The position numbers and the translations under genes were made by a program. Shown here piece by piece: positions 28,000-35,951 of a stretch of 64,000 nucleotides of DNA (position 1 is its first letter; every line of letters starts with the position of its first letter). Origin of the DNA: Bryobacterales bacterium (GTDB taxonomy: Bacteria; Acidobacteriota; Terriglobia; Bryobacterales; Bryobacteraceae); the NCBI GenBank assembly GCA_003170295.1, contig PNAJ01000134.1, positions 1 to 64,000 of the forward strand, given 5' to 3'. A model generated the notes under the pieces. It was not told the origin of the DNA. It saw only the letters and a list, made by a program, of their open reading frames with translations, and ran no database searches.

Positions 28000-30002
28000 T
28001 TTTCCACCTCGATTAAGCAACTATAAAAGGTCGGACCACCACCCATGTCCGCCAACCGCTCCGACGTCAGCGCGTTCACGCTGCGTCCGTCTTGCGATCT
28101 CTTGGCCCATCGTACCGCGGGCGCGCGCACCACTCCGCGACCAACCACTCCATCCACTTCCGCTGTCAACACTAAACTGCCTCGCTCGTTAAACGCGCGC
28201 ACCAGGTCGCCCGTGCGGATCCCGCGCGGCTCGGCGTCTTCTGTCGCGATGTGCAACACCGAAGTCTGTTTATCCACTGAATCGCGATTCCCAAACGTCG
28301 AGTTCATGCTGTCATCGTTCTTCGACGAAACCAGCTCTAGCGGAAATCTCGTTCTCAGCGCCACGTCTCCAAACCGTGATTCCACCGGAGGCACGTAATC
28401 TGGCACGTCAAGTTCGCACTTGCCCGACGCCGTCCCGAAATCCCCCTCCGCAAACGGAAGAAACGGAGTTGGCACATTCAAGCGCACCGAGCGCTCGCGA
28501 TCCAGCCTCTCAAGCGTGATGCCTTGCAGGAAAGGATGACCCGAGTTGAGCAGCGCACGAATCATGTCATCCTCCGAATCTTTAAAGCACTGGTCTTCAA
28601 GACCCATCCGACCCGCCAACTCGCGAAACACATCTACATTCGATTTTGCCTCACCCGGCGCGGTGATTGCGGGCCTTGCAAGCTGCAAATGATAGTGCCC
28701 GTAGGCGAGATATATATCTGTGTGTTCGAGAAACGTCGTCGAAGGCAGCAAGATATCGGCGTAATCGGCCGTGTCCGTCTGAAACTGCTCCAGCACCACG
28801 GTAAACAGATCCTCGCGCCGAAAACCTTTTAGCACTCGATTCTGATCCGGCGCAATCGCCGCGGGATTCGAGTTATAAACAACGATCGCCTTCACCGGCG
28901 GCTCGTCGAGCGTTGTCAGCGCCGACGCCAGCTCGCTCATATTCACAGTGCGCGCCTTGGGTCCCAGCTCCGGCATCTCCAGCGCCTTGCGATTGAACTG
29001 AAACGCCTGCGATGTGGAAAGCTGCAGCCCTCCGCCGACCTCTTTCCAGGACCCGGTCAGCGCCGGGAGCGCCGCAATCGCGCGCACCGCCGCGCCTCCG
29101 CGTTCGCTCCGCTGCAAGCCGTAATTCGCGCGAATCACGGCCGGCCGGACCGTTGCGTAGTCCCGCGCCAGTTGAACGATGTCTTCCTTCGCGATCCCCG
29201 TTAGCGCCGCCACGCGTTCCGGATCGTAGGCGCGAGCGCGCTTCGCCAGCGCATCAAACCCATTCGTGAACTTCTCCAAGAAATCGCCGTCGTGCAATTT
29301 CTCGCCGATGATGACGTGCATCAGGCCCAGCGCGAGTGCCAGATCGCTTCCTGGATTGACTCGCAAATGCCTGTCCGCCAGCGCCGCCGTGCGCGTCCGC
29401 ACCGGATCGATCGCAATCAACTTCGCGCCGTTGCGTTTCGCCTCTACAATGAACGGCCATAGATGAACGTTGGTGCCGTGAATATTCGCGCCCCACGCGA
29501 TGATGAATTTCGCTCGCGAAAATTGTTCCGGCTCCGTGCCGTAACGGAAACCGAGAGTTGCGGTCAGGCCCGCGCCGCCGGTCGAAGAGCAGATGGTGCG
29601 ATCGAGGCGCGATGCGCCCAGCCGATGGAAAAACCGCCGGTCCATTCCGCTGCCGTTCAGCAAACCCATCGTGCCCGCGTAGCTATAAGGCAGAATCGAT
29701 TCCGGCCCAAACTCGTCCGCGAGCGCGCCCAGCTTCTTCGCGATGGTATCGAGGGCTTCGTCCCAACCGATTCGCTCGAACCGCCCCTCGCCCTTTTTGC
29801 CGGTGCGTTTCCGCGGATAGAGCAGCCTCTGCGGAGAATACTCGCGTTCAAGGTATTGCGCGACTTTGCCGCACAAAAATCCTCGCGTCACCGGATGATC
29901 GGGATTGCCGCGCAACTTGGTCAACGTGCCATCCTCCACGTTCACCAGCATCGAACAAGCGTCCGGACAATCGAGCGCGCAGACAGTGTGTCGTACCTGC
30001 AT
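27987..30002 (-). CDS. Molybdopterin-dependent oxidoreductase with one [4Fe-4S] cluster
   Basis: A 671-residue member of the DMSO reductase superfamily. Residues 1-60 hold the cluster motif C8-ALD-C12-PDA-C16 and C44 (GFLCGKV). Cofactor-binding stretches include GWDEALDTIAKKL, IAWGANIHGTNVH, LLPSTTFLEHTDIY and the C-terminal VNALTSERLADMGGGPTFYSC. No signal peptide, so cytoplasmic. The CSSTGGAG stretch is where the active-site ligand region of related enzymes lies. The substrate cannot be told. It is followed on the same strand by the overlapping lipoprotein gene, an odd partner for a cytoplasmic enzyme. Confidence 0.88.
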   Translation of the reverse strand: MQVRHTVCALDCPDACSMLVNVEDGTLTKLRGNPDHPVTRGFLCGKVAQYLEREYSPQRLLYPRKRTGKKGEGRFERIGWDEALDTIAKKLGALADEFGPESILPYSYAGTMGLLNGSGMDRRFFHRLGASRLDRTICSSTGGAGLTATLGFRYGTEPEQFSRAKFIIAWGANIHGTNVHLWPFIVEAKRNGAKLIAIDPVRTRTAALADRHLRVNPGSDLALALGLMHVIIGEKLHDGDFLEKFTNGFDALAKRARAYDPERVAALTGIAKEDIVQLARDYATVRPAVIRANYGLQRSERGGAAVRAIAALPALTGSWKEVGGGLQLSTSQAFQFNRKALEMPELGPKARTVNMSELASALTTLDEPPVKAIVVYNSNPAAIAPDQNRVLKGFRREDLFTVVLEQFQTDTADYADILLPSTTFLEHTDIYLAYGHYHLQLARPAITAPGEAKSNVDVFRELAGRMGLEDQCFKDSEDDMIRALLNSGHPFLQGITLERLDRERSVRLNVPTPFLPFAEGDFGTASGKCELDVPDYVPPVESRFGDVALRTRFPLELVSSKNDDSMNSTFGNRDSVDKQTSVLHIATEDAEPRGIRTGDLVRAFNERGSLVLTAEVDGVVGRGVVRAPAVRWAKRSQDGRSVNALTSERLADMGGGPTFYSCLIEVEKCGD

Positions 30003-30032
30003 GAATCAAGAATAACAAGGAGCTCCACGTCT

Positions 30033-30112
30033 GTCCGCATGCTGACGCATGGCGGTTCGGTGTCAAAGGTCGATCGCTCGCCCACCGAACCGCCATGCGT
30101 AAGCATGCGGAC
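30033..30112. repeat. 30-bp near-perfect inverted repeat
   Basis: Arms 30033-30062 and 30083-30112 are complementary at 29 of 30 positions around a 20-base loop. It lies between divergently transcribed genes (molybdopterin oxidoreductase and aldo/keto reductase), so it is not placed as a terminator. Likely a mobile palindromic repeat unit. Confidence 0.85.
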
Positions 30113-30134
30113 AAGCCTGCTATTTTAGTTGAGC

Positions 30135-31085
30135 ATGCAAACGAAACAACTTGGCACCAGCGATCTCAAAATTACCCCGCTCGGCATCGGCGCATGGGCG
30201 ATGGGCGGCGCCGGATGGGCTTTTTCCTGGGGACCGCAGGACGATAACGATTCCATCGCCGCGATTCGCGCGGGTCTTGACGCCGGCCTCAATTGGATCG
30301 ACACCGCGCCCGTCTACGGGCTCGGACACTCTGAGGAAGTGATCGCCCGCGCGGTCGCCGGCGTTTCTCCGAAGCCCTACGTGTTCACCAAGTGCGAGCG
30401 AACCTGGGACGCCGACGGCAACATTATTAAGAGCCTCAAAAAAGATTCGATTCAACGCGAGTGCGAGGCAAGCCTCAAGCGTCTCAACGCCGATACCATC
30501 GACCTCTATCAAATCCACTGGCCCGAGCCGGATGAGGATCTGGAGGAGGGCTGGGAAGCGCTGGTTCGCCTCAAGGAAGCGGGCAAGATTCGCAACATAG
30601 GCGTCTCAAACTGCAACGCATCGCAACTTGCGAGAATTTCAAAAATTGCCCTGCCCGCGTCGTTGCAGCCGCCGTACTCGCTGGTGTCGCCGGAGTCGGA
30701 AGAATCGGCGCTGCCTTATTGCGGCGAGCACGCGATCGGCGTAATCGTTTATTCGCCGATGCGCAACGGCCTGCTGAGCGGAACCATGACGAAGGAACGC
30801 GTCGCGTCGCTGCCTTCAGACGACGTGCGCCGCCGCATGCCTCCGTTCCAGGAGCCGAACCTGAGCCGCAATCTCGAACTGGTCGAAAAGCTCCGCGAGA
30901 TCGGCGACCGTCACGGCAGAACCCCCGGCGAAGTCGCCATCGCGTGGACCCTGCGCCGTCCCGAAGTGACGGCTGCCATCGTGGGACTCCGCAACGCCAG
31001 CCAGCTAGCGGGCGTCATCGGCGCCGCCGATTTTCGACTCAGCGACGTAGAGATCAAGGAGATCGCAGATTTCCAGTTACCTTAA
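30135..31085 (+). CDS. Aldo/keto reductase
   Basis: A 316-residue NAD(P)H-dependent aldo/keto reductase. Catalytic residues are visible: Asp in WIDTAPVYGLG with the Tyr of VYG, Lys in YVFTKCER and His in LYQIHWPEP. The C-terminal cofactor region is IVGLRNASQLAGVIGAAD. The start is the ATG at 30135 (MQTKQLG); a TTG two codons upstream (30129) is possible. It ends 51 bases before lexA, with the lexA promoter in between, so it forms its own unit. Substrate unknown; probably a sugar or small aldehyde. Confidence 0.93.
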   Translation: MQTKQLGTSDLKITPLGIGAWAMGGAGWAFSWGPQDDNDSIAAIRAGLDAGLNWIDTAPVYGLGHSEEVIARAVAGVSPKPYVFTKCERTWDADGNIIKSLKKDSIQRECEASLKRLNADTIDLYQIHWPEPDEDLEEGWEALVRLKEAGKIRNIGVSNCNASQLARISKIALPASLQPPYSLVSPESEESALPYCGEHAIGVIVYSPMRNGLLSGTMTKERVASLPSDDVRRRMPPFQEPNLSRNLELVEKLREIGDRHGRTPGEVAIAWTLRRPEVTAAIVGLRNASQLAGVIGAADFRLSDVEIKEIADFQLP

Positions 31086-31100
31086 AGGATAACTTAGTAC

Positions 31101-31129
31101 TTGAAATTCTCTTTTTCTTCGCCCATAAT
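31101..31129 (+). promoter_or_regulatory. lexA promoter giving a leaderless or nearly leaderless mRNA
   Basis: TTGAAA (31101-31106), 17-base spacer, CATAAT (31124-31129). The ATG of lexA is at 31136, six bases after the -10 box, so the expected start point falls on the ATG. No Shine-Dalgarno sequence precedes the ATG. Confidence 0.7.
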
Positions 31130-31135
31130 AACCTT

Positions 31136-31762
31136 ATGGCACTTACCAAACGGCAAAAAGAGTTTCTCGACTTTCTCGCCGGATTTCTGGAAAAGCGCGG
31201 CTATAGTCCAAGCTATGAAGAAATCGCCGAGGGGCTGAGTCTGGCGTCCCTCGCCACGGTCCATAAGCACATCATGGCGCTTGAAACCAAGCACTATGTG
31301 AAGCGTGGATTCAATCAGAGCCGCTCGCTCGAAATCGCGCCGAGATACTACGAAGAGCAAAGGCAGCATCGCCAGCAGCCTGCATCGTTCGAAATTCCTT
31401 TACTGGGCCGGATCGCCGCCGGTTCGCCGGTGGAGGCGATTGCGGGCCGCGATACGTTGAATTTCTCCGACTTCACCGGCGATCCCGGCACGTATGCGTT
31501 GCAGGTTCGCGGCGAATCGATGATTGAGGATCACATCTGCGACGGCGATTACGTGCTGGTGGAGCACGCGACGGAAGCGCGGGATGGCGATATCGTCGTC
31601 GCGTTGGTCGACGGCAGGGAGACGACTCTGAAACGGTTCTATCTCGAAGCCGGCGATCGGGTGCGCTTGCAACCCGCGAACGCGTCGATGCCACCGATTT
31701 TCGTGGGCCGCGCGGCGGTCGCGATCCAGGGGAAAGTGCTGGCCGTTCTTCGGAAATATTGA
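31136..31762 (+). CDS. lexA: LexA repressor
   Basis: A 208-residue LexA. The N-terminal winged-helix domain (1-70; YSPSYEEIAEGLSLASLATVHKHI) is followed by the S24 self-cleavage domain: cleavage site Ala95-Gly96 (RIAAGSP), nucleophile Ser128 (GESMIEDHI) and Lys166 (TTLKRFY). It represses SOS genes until RecA filaments trigger its self-cleavage. A longer open frame from 30719 lies in the preceding gene; ATG 31136 is used. It is preceded by its own strong promoter with no leader. I could not identify a clear LexA box by eye. Confidence 0.96.
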   Translation: MALTKRQKEFLDFLAGFLEKRGYSPSYEEIAEGLSLASLATVHKHIMALETKHYVKRGFNQSRSLEIAPRYYEEQRQHRQQPASFEIPLLGRIAAGSPVEAIAGRDTLNFSDFTGDPGTYALQVRGESMIEDHICDGDYVLVEHATEARDGDIVVALVDGRETTLKRFYLEAGDRVRLQPANASMPPIFVGRAAVAIQGKVLAVLRKY

Positions 31763-31786
31763 AGGAGGGGCAGGCTGCCCCTCCTT
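31762..31786. terminator. Hairpin between lexA and the small Cys-rich gene
   Basis: AAGGAGGGGC pairs with GCCCCTCCTT across a small loop (31762-31786), beginning in the lexA stop codon. A short T-run is weak (TTGTTC). It stands between convergent genes and may end both transcripts. Confidence 0.6.
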
Positions 31787-31795
31787 GTTCACTCG

Positions 31796-31927
31796 CTACT
31801 TCGAGTGAGTGCAGTGGTGGCAGCAACCCGCCGCGCAGCACGCCGGATCGCCACAGCAATCGGCGGCAAACGCCACGGTTCCCGCGATCATCGAAAGGGC
31901 AAGCGCCCAGCTAAATAGTCTGGTCAT
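31796..31927 (-). CDS. 43-residue secreted Cys-rich peptide
   Basis: Reading from ATG 31927: a signal peptide (MTRLFSWALALSMIAGTVAF, cut after AFA) and a mature part of about 20 residues, ADCCGDPACCAAGCCHHCTH-SK, with seven cysteines and three histidines. AAGGAG lies seven bases before the ATG, a good ribosome site. The metal-ligand density suggests binding of copper, zinc or another soft metal outside the cytoplasm, or disulfide-locked structure; both are inference. It follows the 101-residue Cys-containing gene and the ydcF-like gene on the same strand, and probably shares their transcript. It is too short for most gene finders. Confidence 0.72.
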   Translation of the reverse strand: MTRLFSWALALSMIAGTVAFAADCCGDPACCAAGCCHHCTHSK

Positions 31928-31986
31928 AACAATTCTCCTTTTTCAAAAATCTAAATGTGTGTTTGGGGGAAACTGCGAAAACACTT

Positions 31987-32292
31987 CTAGATCCGGAGAA
32001 TGCGATTCAAGATATACAAGTCGCTGCGATCTTCCGCGACCGTTGGCGACGACTCCACAATGCTTCGATTCGCGGGAGCGATTCCTGTTTCGGCCGCCAT
32101 CGGCACAACGGCGACGGCAGCGATGGTTGCTACCTTTGCGGAGTCCAGCGCGTCGTAAGGGCACTTAACGCTCGTACTCGTTCGCGGGCAGCACGGATGC
32201 GGGGGAGCGACGACTTGGCACGCGGCAAGAATGCAGCCCAGCGGCATCCCCAGCAGCAGTACGACAAGCGCTGCCGAAATCGCGAACTTCAT
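31987..32292 (-). CDS. Small lipoprotein-like protein with Cys cluster
   Basis: A 101-residue protein starting at ATG 32292: signal segment MKFAISAALVVLLLGMPLGC, with further cysteines in ILAACQVVAPPHPCCPR and VKCPYDALDSAK. Whether it is a lipoprotein (LGC or AAC as lipobox) or soluble is unclear. The C-terminal half is Ala/Val-rich and unrecognised. It begins 10 bases after the ydcF-like gene and is followed 59 bases later by the 43-residue Cys-rich peptide. The CC pairs in both small proteins suggest a shared theme. An upstream in-frame start at 32334 is less likely. Confidence 0.62.
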   Translation of the reverse strand: MKFAISAALVVLLLGMPLGCILAACQVVAPPHPCCPRTSTSVKCPYDALDSAKVATIAAVAVVPMAAETGIAPANRSIVESSPTVAEDRSDLYILNRILRI

Positions 32293-32302
32293 TGCAACTT
32301 CA

Positions 32303-32902
32303 TCATACAGGTATACCGACGCGCCACAACCCAAAAGCGATAGCTTGTTTTAAATAAATCCACTCCTGCCGCCATCCATGATGAGGGACGGTGGGCCGAG
32401 GCGACCCGTAGACGCTGATTCCCTGGAATTGCAGCATTCGTTTGACGCGATAGATGTGATATCCGTCGCTCACCACGATGCAGGAGTGCAGATTCATCCG
32501 GCGCATAATTTCGGCCGCCGCCGCCGTGCTGTGCACCGTCGTTTCGCCCTCCGATTCCACGATGATCGCCTCGGAAGGAATGCCGTGGCGGCTCAAATAT
32601 GCGCGGCCCACTTCGCCTTCGGTGAACCGGGGATCGCCGCCCTTGCCGCCCGTGGTGATCACGCGCGGAGCCAGTCCCTGCAAGTACAGAAACAGTGCGT
32701 GATTCAGCCGCGCCTGAAGAATCGGCGACGGCCTGCCGCTATATTCCGCCGCGCCCAGCACCATGATCACATCCGCCGGACGCGCCTCGTCCACATTAGA
32801 CTGACGCCGGATGTCGTTTGCCACGGAGAAAAGTTTCACGCCCAGTCCAATTACCGTCAGCGCAAGCAGTCCCGCAGCGATTCGGATGAGGCTTTGTTTC
32901 AT
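32303..32902 (-). CDS. YdcF/DUF218-family membrane-anchored protein
   Basis: A 199-residue protein with an N-terminal membrane anchor (IAAGLLALTVIGLGVKLF) and a DUF218 domain: ADVIMVLGAAEYSGRPSPILQARL, ITTGGKGG, ESEGETTVHSTAAAAEIM and CIVVSDGYHIYRVKRML. Family members such as SanA and ElyC act on envelope integrity and lipid-carrier use, but the reaction is not established. It is the first of three minus-strand genes, the other two being small secreted Cys-containing proteins. It is divergent from the rRNA/tRNA methyltransferase gene with 29 bases between starts. Confidence 0.88.
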   Translation of the reverse strand: MKQSLIRIAAGLLALTVIGLGVKLFSVANDIRRQSNVDEARPADVIMVLGAAEYSGRPSPILQARLNHALFLYLQGLAPRVITTGGKGGDPRFTEGEVGRAYLSRHGIPSEAIIVESEGETTVHSTAAAAEIMRRMNLHSCIVVSDGYHIYRVKRMLQFQGISVYGSPRPTVPHHGWRQEWIYLKQAIAFGLWRVGIPV

Positions 32903-32931
32903 GAATACGCTAAGCTGACATTGTAATTGTA

Positions 32932-33711
32932 ATGGAAGTTCTCCTGAGTGAAAAAAATCCGCTGCTCAAACAGGTGCGCCGCGCTGTAGCGAAAGGCTCG
33001 CTTACCGACGACGGATTTGCCGTCGCCGAAGGTTTCCATTTGCTGGAAGAAGCGTTGAAAAGCAGCGCGGAAATCGGAACGGTGATCGTCGCTCAATCGG
33101 TGAAAAGCGCCATCCAGTCGCATGTGAAAGGCGTGAAGGTGCGCGTGGTGACCGTGCGCGACGCCGATTTCAACGCTCTCGCATCGACGGAAACACCGCA
33201 GGGCGTCATCTCATTAGTGCGCCCGCCCGAGTGGACTCTGGATCAGGTTCTGCGCGGCCGCGCGATGGTCGCGGTGCTCGATGGCATTCAGGACCCTGGC
33301 AACGCCGGCGCCATTCTCCGCGCCGCCGAAGCGTTCGGAGCCACGGGAGCCGCATTCTTGAAAGGTTCGGTGAGCCCTTACAATCCGAAATGCATGCGAG
33401 CCTCGGCGGGCTCCGTCTTTCGACTCCCTATCGCAGTCGCGCTCGATGAATCGCTGCTGCTCGCCGCGCTTGGAAAAAAAAGAGGCGTGTTGTATGCCGC
33501 CATGCCTCGCGCCAACATTCTTGTCAGCGACGCGAATTTCAAAATCAGTTGCGCCATCGTGATCGGCAGCGAAGGCCGCGGCGTGAGCCAGCATCTGGCG
33601 GAATTTGCCACGGCGCTCCGCATTCCGACCACAGGCGTCGAATCCTTGAATGCCGCCGTCGCCGCCGGAATCTTGTTTTACGAGGCGCGACGCCAGAGGA
33701 ATGCGTCATGA
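32932..33711 (+). CDS. SpoU/TrmH-family RNA 2'-O-methyltransferase
   Basis: A 259-residue knotted methyltransferase. The N-terminal substrate-binding part (VAEGFHLLEEAL) precedes the SpoU domain with motif 1 DPGNAGAILRAAEAFGATG, motif 2 VIGSEGRGVS and motif 3 IPTTGVESLNAAVAAGILFYE, which form the SAM pocket and the trefoil knot. Substrate could be 23S rRNA or tRNA; the sequence does not decide. The stop overlaps the rarA start by four bases, an ATGA junction, so translation is coupled. Confidence 0.93.
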   Translation: MEVLLSEKNPLLKQVRRAVAKGSLTDDGFAVAEGFHLLEEALKSSAEIGTVIVAQSVKSAIQSHVKGVKVRVVTVRDADFNALASTETPQGVISLVRPPEWTLDQVLRGRAMVAVLDGIQDPGNAGAILRAAEAFGATGAAFLKGSVSPYNPKCMRASAGSVFRLPIAVALDESLLLAALGKKRGVLYAAMPRANILVSDANFKISCAIVIGSEGRGVSQHLAEFATALRIPTTGVESLNAAVAAGILFYEARRQRNAS

Positions 33712-35027
33712 GCCTCTTCGATTCCGCGCCGATGGAATCTCTCGCCGATAGAAGCAAGCGTCCCCTCGCCGAGCAAATGCGCCCCGAGACCTGGGTGGGC
33801 TTCGTCGGCCAGCAGCACATCCTCGGCCCCGGCAAGCCTCTGCGCGTTCAGATCGAGCGCGACCAATTGCAATCGCTCATCTTGTGGGGACCTCCCGGCG
33901 TTGGAAAAACCACGCTCGCGCGCCTGATCGCCCGCCTGACGCGCGCCGATTTCATTCCCTTCAGCGCCGTCCTCGCCGGGATCAAGGAAATTAAAGCCGT
34001 CATGGCCGATTCTGAGCGAGCCCGAAAACTCGGCCGCCGCACCGTCGTTTTCGTCGACGAGATTCATCGCTTCAATAAAGCGCAGCAGGACGCATTTCTC
34101 CCCTACGTCGAGCGCGGCGACATCATCCTGATCGGCGCGACCACCGAAAATCCGTCGTTCGAAGTAAACTCCGCGCTGCTATCCCGCGCCAAGGTTTACG
34201 CCCTCCGTGCTCTCTCGATGGACGAGATTGTCACGCTGCTCGAAGCCGCGCTGAAGATGCTGGAACTTTCCGCGACCCGCGAATTGCTTGAGCAAATCGC
34301 GATTTACGCCAACGGCGACGCGCGAACCGCGTACAACATTCTGGAACTCGCGTCATCGGTCGCGCGCGAAGGCGTGCTCGAACAAGAAGCCGTGGAATCC
34401 GTCATTGAGCGCAAGGTATTACTCTACGACAAGTCTGGCGAGGAGCACTTCAATCTCATTTCCGCGCTCCATAAAAGCATCCGGTCGTCGGATCCCGACG
34501 CCGCGCTGTACTGGCTCGCGCGCATGCTCGAAGCGGGCGAGGATCGTCTCTACATCGCGCGCCGTCTGGTCCGCATGGCTGTCGAAGACATCGGCCTCGC
34601 CGACCCGCGAGCGCTCGAACAATCGATCGCCGCGCAGCAGGCCGCGCATTTTCTCGGCGTCCCGGAAGGGGATCAAGCACTCGCGCAAGCAGCGATCTAT
34701 CTGGCCGTCGCTCCCAAATCCGACGCGGCATATCGAGCCCTGAACGCGGCGATGGAGACCATCGAAAAATCGCCCGCCGAGCCCGTCCCCATGCAGCTTC
34801 GCAACGCACCGACGCGTCACATGAAACAGTGGGGCTACGGCGCAGGCTATCAGCACGCGCACCAATTTGAGGATGCCGTCAATACGATGGAGTGCTTACC
34901 GGAATCGCTGAAGGGCACGACGTTTTATGAGCCGACGGATCGCGGAGTAGAGCAGAGGATTGCACAGAGGCTCGCGGAATTGCGGAAGAAGAAGGAGTCA
35001 GGAGACAGGAGTCAGGAGTCAGAATGA
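33708..35027 (+). CDS. rarA: Replication-associated recombination protein RarA (MgsA)
   Basis: A 439-residue AAA+ ATPase that acts at stalled forks. Seen: Walker A LWGPPGVGKTTLARLIA, Walker B VVFVDEIHRFNKAQQD, sensor 1 LIGATTENPSFEVNSALLSR, and the C-terminal tetramer domain with YHxHP-like GAGYQHAHQFEDAV. Start ATG 33708 overlaps the methyltransferase stop; the open frame from 33549 is not needed. The last eleven residues (KESGDRSQESE) are encoded by a tandem heptamer repeat (34994-35021), so the tail is repeat-derived and not part of the family. Confidence 0.95.
   Translation: MSLFDSAPMESLADRSKRPLAEQMRPETWVGFVGQQHILGPGKPLRVQIERDQLQSLILWGPPGVGKTTLARLIARLTRADFIPFSAVLAGIKEIKAVMADSERARKLGRRTVVFVDEIHRFNKAQQDAFLPYVERGDIILIGATTENPSFEVNSALLSRAKVYALRALSMDEIVTLLEAALKMLELSATRELLEQIAIYANGDARTAYNILELASSVAREGVLEQEAVESVIERKVLLYDKSGEEHFNLISALHKSIRSSDPDAALYWLARMLEAGEDRLYIARRLVRMAVEDIGLADPRALEQSIAAQQAAHFLGVPEGDQALAQAAIYLAVAPKSDAAYRALNAAMETIEKSPAEPVPMQLRNAPTRHMKQWGYGAGYQHAHQFEDAVNTMECLPESLKGTTFYEPTDRGVEQRIAQRLAELRKKKESGDRSQESE
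34994..35021. repeat. GGAGTCA heptamer array, four units
   Basis: GGAGTCA, GGAGACA, GGAGTCA, GGAGTCA in a row at the 3' end of rarA. A shorter array of the same heptamer is at 56119-56139. It is immediately followed by a REP-like element (35027-35070). Confidence 0.85.
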
Positions 35028-35070
35028 GCCGCCCAGAGGGCGGCTGCCGCCAAAGATTGGCCGCCCCACA
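35027..35070 (-). repeat. REP-like intergenic element, copy 3
   Basis: Third copy of the element at 9433 and 19009, in the opposite orientation. It holds a perfect hairpin AGCCGCCC-AGA-GGGCGGCT (35027-35045). It begins at the rarA stop codon. Confidence 0.78.
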
Positions 35071-35106
35071 AAACGCGTCTATGCGTTTACGTACTTGTAC
35101 GCTGGT

Positions 35107-35391
35107 GTGCCTGGGATCGCAGTGGCGTCAATCGGCGCTTGGATCGTCAGCAAGCTTCGAAGAAAGTGGCTGCGAACAATCTTATATGCCGCGCTGCTGT
35201 CCATTGCCTTCACCCCGGTGGGAGCGTCTCACCTGGGGTGGTGGCCGGCAATTTGGTTGGTCTTCTCCGAAGGACACGGCCGGCACTTGGGCATATCCGA
35301 GCTTCTATTAGGGAGTCTCGTTGGCGTTCCGATTGTCGTGATCGCCCGGCCGTGGGTCGCAGCAGCAAAGTCCTTCCTCACGATCGAATGA
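35107..35391 (+). CDS. Small membrane protein, possible remnant
   Basis: A 94-residue reading from a GTG at 35107 with two or three hydrophobic stretches (PGIAVASIGAWIVSK, LYAALLSIAFTPVGA, SLVGVPIVVIARPWV). No start codon with a ribosome site is obvious, and the frame runs open back through the repeats into rarA, so the original N-terminus may have been replaced by repeat insertion. No family recognised. I report it because the hydrophobic pattern is better than expected by chance; a non-coding reading remains possible. Confidence 0.4.
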   Translation: MPGIAVASIGAWIVSKLRRKWLRTILYAALLSIAFTPVGASHLGWWPAIWLVFSEGHGRHLGISELLLGSLVGVPIVVIARPWVAAAKSFLTIE

Positions 35392-35447
35392 TTTGAAGTG
35401 TATTTCTTTGCTGCGTCGCGGAAAGCACAAACGACCCCGTTTTGGGG

Positions 35448-35663
35448 CTATCCAGCCGTCTCGATGATCCCGATATCGCGCTTAAGAAGGTCGTTCACGA
35501 TCCGGTCGATCTCGACACCCTTCTTTTCCGCTTTGGCCGAAAGGAACGCAAGGACCTCCGGCTCCAGGTAGACGGGTATTTGGAGGGTCGCTCCGGGACG
35601 GTGGAATTTTCCTCGTCGCCTTTTTCGAAACTGTATTCGGACTTCATGAAGTTCCTTCTTCAT
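35448..35663 (-). CDS. brnA: BrnA-type antitoxin, orphaned
   Basis: A 71-residue protein with a basic N-terminus and a ribbon-helix-helix-like C-terminal part (IPVYLEPEVLAFLSAKAEKKGVEIDRIVNDLLKRDI), as in BrnA antitoxins, which bind BrnT and repress their own operon. It overlaps the 3' end of the brnT remnant by 20 bases, the usual brnTA order. The partner toxin is broken (see 35644-35951), so this antitoxin has no local target. A true second partner could be the intact BrnT at 39226-39498, but cross-talk is speculative. Confidence 0.75.
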   Translation of the reverse strand: MKKELHEVRIQFRKRRRGKFHRPGATLQIPVYLEPEVLAFLSAKAEKKGVEIDRIVNDLLKRDIGIIETAG

Positions 35664-35951
35664 AGTCTCTCATCTCGGACGGTGTTGCACGACGCGCTGA
35701 GACGATGCGCACCACGGCGGAGCCGGCCTCCGCTTCCTCGTACGTGTGGATCACCACCAGAGGGAGTCCTGCTCCGGACAAGCCGAGTGTTACCCATCTT
35801 CGCTCGCCCTCGCTGTGCTCCTCGTCTACAACGGTGGTCGCGAGCGGATCGAGAAACACCGACGCAGCTTGGGAAAAAGCGACGTTGTGCTTTGTCAGTT
35901 GGACAAAGCTTTTTGTGGGTCCTACTCGAACTTAAACTGAAAATCCGGCAT
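35644..35951 (-). pseudogene. brnT: brnT toxin pseudogene (nonsense codon plus frameshift)
   Basis: Reading from ATG 35951 gives MPDFQFKFE, then TAG (35924-35922) where the family has Trp (FEWDPQKA pattern), then DPQKALSN and a stop; shifting frame after codon AAC (35900-35898) continues KHNVAFSQAASVFLDPLATT...DEEHSEGERRWVTLG...VVRIVSARRATPSEMRDYEEG, a clear BrnT (RelE-fold ribonuclease) body. One base appears lost in the AACTGACAAAGCAC stretch. Only a 71-residue fragment stays open. The ATG directly follows the ridA stop codon (TAG-ATG). A toxin killed by two lesions fits relaxed selection. Confidence 0.82.
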
